Translations under genes and position numbers: made by a program | Shown here: piece by piece, positions 57,231-64,000 of the stretch | Layout of the letters: every line of letters starts with the position of its first letter | Position numbering within the stretch: the stretch's first letter is position 1 | Assembly: GCF_030271535.1 (NCBI RefSeq) | Contig: NZ_JASCXJ010000003.1 | Location: 62,001-126,000 of the forward strand | DNA: 64,000 nucleotides | Direction: 5' to 3' | Source of the DNA: Nocardiopsis sp. ATB16-24 | GTDB taxonomy: Bacteria > Actinomycetota > Actinomycetes > Streptosporangiales > Streptosporangiaceae | Notes under the pieces: model-generated | Told to the model about the DNA's origin: nothing | Seen by the model: only the letters and a program-made list of their open reading frames with translations | Databases searched by the model: none

Positions 57231-57236
57231 TACCCT
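57231..57236 (+). promoter_or_regulatory. -10 box (TACCCT) of the GNAT gene
   Basis: TACCCT, then GGAGCAC (7 nt) and ATG 57244. The spacer itself contains GGAG, so a Shine-Dalgarno role is also possible. Confidence 0.4.
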
Positions 57237-57243
57237 GGAGCAC

Positions 57244-57729
57244 ATGACCACCATGGACATCCGACCCTTCGAGGACCGCGACAGGGAGGCGGTGACGGCC
57301 CTGGCGCTGCGGGCATGGGAACCCGTGCACGCCTCACTGCGGGAGGTCCTGGGCGAGGAGCTCTATCGGACCCTCGTCCCGGACTGGCGACGTGCCCAAC
57401 GCGACGAGGTGACCGGGAGCCTGGAGGCCGAGGAGGAGCGCGTGTGGGTGGCCGAGGTCGACGGCGTGGTCGTCGGGTTCACCGCGGCCAGGCTGCTTCC
57501 CGAGGACGACATGGGGGAGATCCGTCTTCTCGCGGTCGATCCCGCCCACCAGGGGCGGGGGACGGGGACCGCGCTGACCGAGGTCGCCACCGACTGGATC
57601 CGCGACCAGGGCATGGCGGTCGCCATGGTCGAGACCGGAGGGGACGACGGACACGCCCCGGCCCGTGCCGCCTACGAGCGTGCGGGGTACACCCGGCTGC
57701 CCGTCGCCCGGTACTTCCGCAGGCTCTGA
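57244..57729 (+). CDS. GNAT-family N-acetyltransferase
   Basis: Protein of 161 residues. The acetyl-CoA binding motif A is IRLLAVDPAHQGRGTGTALTEVA (Q.G.GT), preceded by VVGFTAARLLP and followed by PARAAYERAGYTRLPVARYF (motif B). Substrate unknown; small-molecule or antibiotic acetylation cannot be told. ATG 57244 is selected by the -10 box and the start of the fold. It stands between the sulfur-carrier operon and groEL. Confidence 0.92.
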   Translation: MTTMDIRPFEDRDREAVTALALRAWEPVHASLREVLGEELYRTLVPDWRRAQRDEVTGSLEAEEERVWVAEVDGVVVGFTAARLLPEDDMGEIRLLAVDPAHQGRGTGTALTEVATDWIRDQGMAVAMVETGGDDGHAPARAAYERAGYTRLPVARYFRRL

Positions 57730-57890
57730 GACACGCACCGGATCGGGGTCGCCCACCACGTGGACGCGGCCTCCCCGAACGTTCGCCGGGAGTTCGCGGC
57801 GCTGTCCGCCCACCGCGAAAACCCTCGCTTTATGCGGTGTTCATGCAGGTAGATGCTGAAATGGGAGGAAGGGGAATCGTGATCAGGTCG

Positions 57891-57917
57891 TTTGCACTCT
57901 CAGGGTGCGAGTGCTAA
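57891..57917 (+). promoter_or_regulatory. CIRCE element 1 overlapping the groEL promoter
   Basis: TTTGCACTC-N9-GAGTGCTAA, 8 of 9 positions complementary. The -35 (TTGCAC, 57892-57897) and -10 (TAAAAA, 57915-57920, 17-nt spacer) are embedded in the arms, so HrcA binding would block RNA polymerase. Confidence 0.88.
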
Positions 57918-57929
57918 AAAGAGAGGTGG

Positions 57930-59712
<1,783 letters not shown>

Positions 59713-59722
59713 GTCCGTGAGA

Positions 59723-59744
59723 CCACGGGCTCTGGGGCCCGTGG
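59723..59744 (+). terminator. First hairpin after groEL
   Basis: CCACGGGC (59723-59730)/GCCCGTGG (59737-59744), loop TCTGGG, 10 nt after the stop. Confidence 0.6.
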
Positions 59745-59779
59745 AATGAGGTCCGGATACGCGACCTCGCCCGCGACGA

Positions 59780-59805
59780 CCGGGCGGCCTTGCCAGGCCG
59801 CCCGG
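59780..59805 (+). terminator. Intrinsic terminator of groEL
   Basis: 11-bp perfect stem CCGGGCGGCCT/AGGCCGCCCGG, TGCC loop, followed by TTTCGCTTTT: a textbook rho-independent terminator and the only one here with a true T-tract. Confidence 0.9.
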
Positions 59806-59947
59806 TTTCGCTTTTCCCGAGGCCGGGGCCGCCGAGTCGACACTGTTCCCGCCGAGGAGACGGGGTTGGTCTGCGAAGTGTCGAGTGGACGAGGGCACGG
59901 AGCGTTCCGTTCTTGTTCGAAAGGTGCGAGGCGAAAGGGGTCCGGCT

Positions 59948-60549
59948 GTGCGAGAAGCCGCCCCGGCGGCGGGGCTGTCGCGATGGAATCACCTGCTGAG
60001 CACCTGGCGAGAGTTGGACGTGCCCGACGGTTGGCGGGCCGAGATCATCGATGACAGCGGAGTCGTGCTCGTGGCGCCCCCATCCGATCCCCATCACTAC
60101 ATCGCGGCCCGGGTGAGTCGCATGCTCGGGCGGGTTCTTCCCGACGAGTGGGACGTCTGTCGGACTCTGGGAATCCAACTCGTGGCGGTCGAACGACTGT
60201 ATGTTCCCGACTTGGTCGTCATGCCGGAGGACATCGCCCTCGACCCTTCGAACCCCCCCGCCCGGCGGACGAGGCCGCACTCGTGGTCGAGATCGTGTCG
60301 CGGAGCAGCAGGGACACCGATCGGAAGAAGAAGCTGTGGGGTTACGCGCACGTACCGGTTCCGCTCTACCTGCTGATCGACGCCCGGGACGAGGCGGGAC
60401 CGTCGGTCACCCTCTACGAGCAGCCCGGCAACGGCCGGTACAACCACGCCACGACCGTGGACTTCGGCGCCAAGGTCCGACTCCCAGCGCCCTTCGACAT
60501 CGAGATCGACACCTCCAGGTTCCCTCCTCCCGACCAGTGGCCCTCCTGA
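59948..60549 (+). pseudogene. Uma2-family endonuclease-fold gene, frameshifted at a C7 run
   Basis: The Uma2 (DUF820) fold is split over two frames. Frame one (GTG 59948, AAAGGGG box) gives WRAEIIDDSGVVLVAPPSDPHHYIAARV and VERLYVPDLVVMPEDIALDPSNPP; frame two continues AALVVEIVSRSSRDTDRKKKLWGYA and VPLYLLIDARDEAG to TGA 60549. The switch falls at the run of seven C (60253-60259); one extra C, or a -1 slip, would restore a full protein of about 200 residues. The catalytic PDLVV...EIVS pattern is intact after joining. Could be a real mutation, a sequencing error or programmed slippage. Confidence 0.8.
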
Positions 60550-60569
60550 GGACGCGCAAGAGCCACACA

Positions 60570-60589
60570 CCCGTGCGTCGGTCCACGGG
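60570..60589. terminator. Hairpin between the Uma2 gene and the ABC exporter
   Basis: CCCGTG (60570-60575)/CACGGG (60584-60589), 8-nt loop, between convergent stops. Confidence 0.45.
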
Positions 60590-60604
60590 CGGGCTCCGTC
60601 CCTC

Positions 60605-62428
60605 TCAGCTCCGTCCGTGCCAGGCGTGCCACAGGTCGGCGTAGGAACCGCCCCGGGCCAGCAGTTCCTCGTGGGAGCCCAGTTCGCTGATCCGGCCGTC
60701 CTCCACCACGGCGATCCTGTCGGCGTCGTGAGCGGTGTGCAGCCGGTGCGCGATGGCCACCACCGTGCGGCCCTCCAGCACCCCCGACAGGGAACGCTCC
60801 AGGTGCCGGGCCGAACGCGGGTCCATCAGGGAGGTGGCCTCGTCCAGGACCAGCACGTCGGGGTCGGCCAGCACGACCCGGGCCAGGGCGAGCTGCTGCA
60901 CGTGGGCGGGGTCCAGGGCGGTGTTGCCCGAACCGACCAGGGTGTCCAACCCGTCCGGCAGTGAGCGCACCCACGCGTCGGCGCCCACGGCGGCCAACGC
61001 CTCCCACAGACGGTCGCGGTCGATCTTCGTCGCGCCGTCGGGCAGGTCCAGGGCCAGAGCCAGGTTCTCGGTGATCGTCCCCCGGAACATGTGGCTCTCC
61101 TGGCTCAGCATGACCACCTTCCCGCGACGTTCCTCGGGGGTCAGACCCGCCATGGACACCCCGCCCACGCGGACGCTCCCCGACGTGGGCGGATGCACCC
61201 CCGCGACGAGCTTGCCCAGGGTGGACTTGCCGGCGCCGCTGGGGCCCACCACGGCCAGCCGCTCGCCGGGTTCCACCACGAGGTCGACGCCGTGCAGCAC
61301 CTCCTGGTCGGTGTAGCCGAACCGCACACCGTCCAGCCTGATCTCGCCCGGACGTCCCGGCGTGGGCGCGTCGGTGGCGGAGACGTCCTCCTCGGCCAGC
61401 TCCACGCCCAGCAGCCGACGCATGCTCGTGAACCCCATCATCAGACTGTCCACCTGCTCCAACAGCTGGTCGACCGGCCGGACCATCTGCCGACTGAGGA
61501 AGACCGCGGTGGCAATCTGGCCCACGCTCAGGGAACCGTTCACGTACAGCAGGCCCGCGACGAGGAAGGTCAGGGAGACCGGGAAGAGGTAGCCGAACTG
61601 TAGCGGTGCGTACCACCGGCACCGTAGCCACAGGGTGTACCGCTCCGCCGCGTAGGCACGCCCCACCCGCCGGTCGTTGAGCACGATCCGGCGGACCTGC
61701 CGCCCCAGGGCCTCGATCGTGTGCGCGCCCTCCACGGTGTCGGTCACGCTCTGGGTCATGTCCGAGTAGGTGCCCAGTTCGCGCACGTACCCCTCCGGCG
61801 CCCTCCTGGCGTACCAGCGCGTGGACACCCACAGCAGGAGCACCGAGGGAGGCCAGGCCAGGAGCAGGGCGGGGTGCAGGACGGTCAGCGCGCCGATGAT
61901 GACCACCACGGTCACCACGCTGACGGCCATCGTGGGCACGGCGACGCGCACGGTGTGGCTCAGGTGTCCGATGTCGCGGCTGGTGCGCGCCAGCAGGTCG
62001 CCCGTTCCGGCCCGTTCGACCACGCCGAGGGGGAGGCGGAGCACCGCGCGCACGAACTCCTCACGCAGCTCCGCGAGCACGGTCTCACCGAAACGGGCCG
62101 AGGACGCCACTGACGCCAGGGTGAATCCGGCCTGGACCACCAGCGACACCACGATGAGCACGGCCATCAGGTCGACGCGGGAAGAGGCGCCCTGCGCGCG
62201 CACCGTGTCGATGATCATCCCCAGGATCCAGGGGGCGGCCAGCGCGCTGAGCGCCGCCAGGCCGTACAGGGCCACGACGCCGTAGAGCAGACGTCCGTGC
62301 TCCCTTCCGGCGCGGCGCAACCGTCGCCACACCGCCCCGGTCGGGGCGATCGGCAGACCGGCGGGGCTGGTCGGCTCGGGGGATCCGGGCAGGCCGAGAG
62401 GCTCGGATCGATCGGTGGTCTGGGTCAC
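60605..62428 (-). CDS. ABC exporter half-transporter with intact Walker A but degenerate signature
   Basis: Protein of 607 residues: six-helix membrane domain (about 45-330), then the nucleotide-binding domain. Walker A VGPSGAGKSTLGKLVAG, Q-loop MLSQESHMFRG, Walker B DVLVLDEATSLMD with catalytic Glu, and H-loop IAHRLHTAHD are intact; the ABC signature, normally LSGGQ, reads LDPAHVQQLALAR. GTG 62428 overlaps the stop of the preceding ABC gene (GTGA), so both are made together and should form a heterodimer. Substrate unknown (drug, lipid or peptide). Confidence 0.93.
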   Translation of the reverse strand: MTQTTDRSEPLGLPGSPEPTSPAGLPIAPTGAVWRRLRRAGREHGRLLYGVVALYGLAALSALAAPWILGMIIDTVRAQGASSRVDLMAVLIVVSLVVQAGFTLASVASSARFGETVLAELREEFVRAVLRLPLGVVERAGTGDLLARTSRDIGHLSHTVRVAVPTMAVSVVTVVVIIGALTVLHPALLLAWPPSVLLLWVSTRWYARRAPEGYVRELGTYSDMTQSVTDTVEGAHTIEALGRQVRRIVLNDRRVGRAYAAERYTLWLRCRWYAPLQFGYLFPVSLTFLVAGLLYVNGSLSVGQIATAVFLSRQMVRPVDQLLEQVDSLMMGFTSMRRLLGVELAEEDVSATDAPTPGRPGEIRLDGVRFGYTDQEVLHGVDLVVEPGERLAVVGPSGAGKSTLGKLVAGVHPPTSGSVRVGGVSMAGLTPEERRGKVVMLSQESHMFRGTITENLALALDLPDGATKIDRDRLWEALAAVGADAWVRSLPDGLDTLVGSGNTALDPAHVQQLALARVVLADPDVLVLDEATSLMDPRSARHLERSLSGVLEGRTVVAIAHRLHTAHDADRIAVVEDGRISELGSHEELLARGGSYADLWHAWHGRS

Positions 62429-63999
62429 GGGCCGTCCTCCACGGAGACGGTGCGCAGGACGGTGGCGGCGTAGCGGGGCGATGTGGCCAGGAGTTCACGG
62501 TGGGTGCCCTCGGCCACCAGACGGCCCTCCTCCACGTACTGCACGCGGTCGGTGTGGTCCAGAAGCAGGGGGCTGGTGGTGACCAGCGCGGTGGTGCGTC
62601 CGGCGCGTTCGGAGGGCAGGCGCTCCGCGATCGCCGACTCCGAGTGCGCGTCCACGGCCGAGGCGGGTTCCACCAGCAGCAGGATCTCCGGATCCGCGGC
62701 GAGGGCGCGGGCCAGACGCAGACGCTGTTGCTGACCGCCGGAGTACTCGCGTCCGCGCTCGGTGAGCAGCGCGTCCAGTCCCGCGGCGGACTGGCGCACC
62801 ACGTCGTCGGCGTGGGCGGTGCGCACCACCTCGGCGAGACGTGCGTCGGAGATCCCCCCGTCCGGTGACAGCTCCTCGCGCAGCGTCCCGGAGAACAGGT
62901 GCGCGTCGTTGGCGGCCACGAGGACACGGCGGCGTACCAGGGCGAGGGGCAGGTCGCGCAGGCGCACGGACCTTCCCGTGGACTCCTCGACGAGCACCGC
63001 GTCCGCGCCCTCCTCGTCGCGGTAGCGGCCCAGACGCTCGGTGATCGCGGTCGCGTCGGTGGGGTCGGCGCAGACCACGCCGGTGGTACCCCGTGCGGCG
63101 ATGGTCACGCCGCTGCGCGGGTCGTGCAGGGCACAGGGGCCGACCGGTTCCGGCGCGGGACGCTCGGGGTCGGGGTGGTCGTGCTCCAGGCGCAGCACGC
63201 GCACCACGCGCCCGGCGGCCACCCGGGCCGAGACGAACGCGGAGGTGACACGCATCATCTGGCGGACCGTTCCCGCGAGCGTGCCGGTGTAGCCGTAGAA
63301 CGCGACGAGCTGGCCGACGGTGATCTCCCCGGTCAGGGCCAGGCGGGCGCCGTACCAGACGATGCCGACCAGCAACAGGCCCGGGTAGAACTCGCGCACG
63401 GCGTGCAGGGCGGCGTCCACCCGGCCCACGCGCACCGAGGCGGCGCGCACCCGCTGGGAGGAGGACCGGTATCCGTGCTCGGCGGTGCGTTCGCCGCCCA
63501 CGCCCCGGAGCACTCGCAGTCCCGCCACCAGGTCGGTGGCCAGGGTGGTGAGATCGGCCTGCCGGTCACGCTGGTGTTCCCTGCGGCGGGAGAACAGGCG
63601 CAGCAGGGGCGTCATGGCGCCCATGATGAGCGGGACCGCCACCAGCACGACCAGACCGAAGGTCACGTGGCTCCTGAGCATGAGCACGCTGATCACCAGC
63701 ACGGCCACCAGGGAGGACAGGATCTCCCCGGCCGACTCGTAGAAGTCGCCGATCCGGTCGATGTCCTCGGTCCCCACGGCCACCACCTCGCCCGAGGGCA
63801 GACGGCGGGTGAGGGTGGGCCCCATACGCACCGAGTGGGCGGTGACCACCTGGACGGTGCGGTAGGCGGAGGCGTACCAGTTGAAGCACTCGGCGCGGTG
63901 GGCGACGGGGACCAGGACGGCGGAGACCACGGTGAGCGCGGCGAGCACGCCGAACCAGGTCAGGAGTGCTTCGAGGTCCCCGTGGACGACGTCGGAGTC
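62425..63999 (-). CDS. ABC exporter half-transporter with intact signature but degenerate Walker A (partial, 5' end outside window)
   Basis: 525 codons are visible; the frame runs to the window edge and the start is outside. Membrane helices come first, then an NBD in which the Walker A region reads GVVCADPTDATAITERLG with no GKS/T, the Walker B Glu is kept (ILLLVEPASAVD), and the signature EYSGGQQQRLRLARAL is perfect. It therefore complements the partner encoded downstream: partner Walker A plus this signature make one good ATP site, while the other composite site is doubly defective. The two genes overlap by four bases. Confidence 0.92.
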   Translation of the reverse strand, partial: DSDVVHGDLEALLTWFGVLAALTVVSAVLVPVAHRAECFNWYASAYRTVQVVTAHSVRMGPTLTRRLPSGEVVAVGTEDIDRIGDFYESAGEILSSLVAVLVISVLMLRSHVTFGLVVLVAVPLIMGAMTPLLRLFSRRREHQRDRQADLTTLATDLVAGLRVLRGVGGERTAEHGYRSSSQRVRAASVRVGRVDAALHAVREFYPGLLLVGIVWYGARLALTGEITVGQLVAFYGYTGTLAGTVRQMMRVTSAFVSARVAAGRVVRVLRLEHDHPDPERPAPEPVGPCALHDPRSGVTIAARGTTGVVCADPTDATAITERLGRYRDEEGADAVLVEESTGRSVRLRDLPLALVRRRVLVAANDAHLFSGTLREELSPDGGISDARLAEVVRTAHADDVVRQSAAGLDALLTERGREYSGGQQQRLRLARALAADPEILLLVEPASAVDAHSESAIAERLPSERAGRTTALVTTSPLLLDHTDRVQYVEEGRLVAEGTHRELLATSPRYAATVLRTVSVEDGP

Positions 64000-64000
64000 G

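Noticed and set aside
57844..57918. Short frame beginning ATG CAG GTA GAT upstream of groEL
   Set aside because: No Shine-Dalgarno and it runs through the CIRCE/promoter sequence; not coding.

Overview
This is a very GC-rich window from a high-GC Gram-positive bacterium (Actinomycetes). Supporting markers are mshA (mycothiol synthesis), senX3-regX3/phoU, CarD, actinobacterial families such as DUF2516, DUF3263, DUF397 and DUF1918, frequent GTG/TTG starts, and many genes whose -10 box lies only 6-8 nt before the start codon (leaderless transcription). Gene order (mshA, YbjN, gpmA; senX3-regX3, phoU, carD, ispF, cysS, rlmB; thrC-like, MoaD-like, groEL) is chromosomal-core order as in Streptomyces relatives. 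A Nocardiopsaceae-type genus (Nocardiopsis/Thermobifida-like) is my best guess, from memory only.

Layout. 1-10.4 kb: housekeeping and redox genes (YgfZ, FABP-like beta-barrel, gpmA, mshA, a serine esterase, DUF523/DUF1722, macro domain) and a BlaI/M56 peptidase signalling pair; a 12-codon gene with a perfect Shine-Dalgarno sequence sits at 1404. 10.6-17.9 kb: membrane proteins, including an 809-residue membrane hydrolase, two tandem zinc metallopeptidases, a DUF2207 protein, and dtd. 18-28 kb: phosphate two-component system with a PHO box, phoU, carD, ispF (no ispD between them), a membrane protein with a long acidic tail, cysS, rlmB, topoisomerase IB. 28-36.5 kb: formaldehyde dehydrogenase, then an accessory-looking stretch starting at tRNA-Thr(TGT), with a two-gene overlapping HicA-like module, an orphan DUF397, DUF1918, an SDR, penicillin acylase, a short AbiEi-like protein and an orphan Vsr. 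36.7-44 kb: DUF1540, MFS, a holin/DUF3618/YihY membrane-stress operon, LysR, SDR. 44-55 kb: divergent ptsH/ptsI, a DUF574 methyltransferase, an Oat2-like ArgJ paralogue divergent from a beta-lactamase-fold hydrolase, split otsB/otsA, and a subtilisin-fold protein that has lost its catalytic triad. 55-60 kb: SAM-I riboswitch, a threonine-synthase-like PLP enzyme, a CysO/MoaD-type sulfur carrier, GNAT, and a double-CIRCE groEL. 60-64 kb: a frameshifted Uma2 gene and a heterodimeric ABC exporter with complementary defects.

The most notable candidate system is the SAM-riboswitch, ThrC-like, sulfur-carrier unit at 55.35-57.13 kb. Its riboswitch, chemistry and partner fit homocysteine formation from O-phosphohomoserine with a protein thiocarboxylate better than ordinary threonine synthesis. 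The HicA-like pair next to tRNA-Thr, the pseudo-protease and the tiny gene at 1404 are the other leads. All family assignments were made by eye from motifs and memory; no searches were run.
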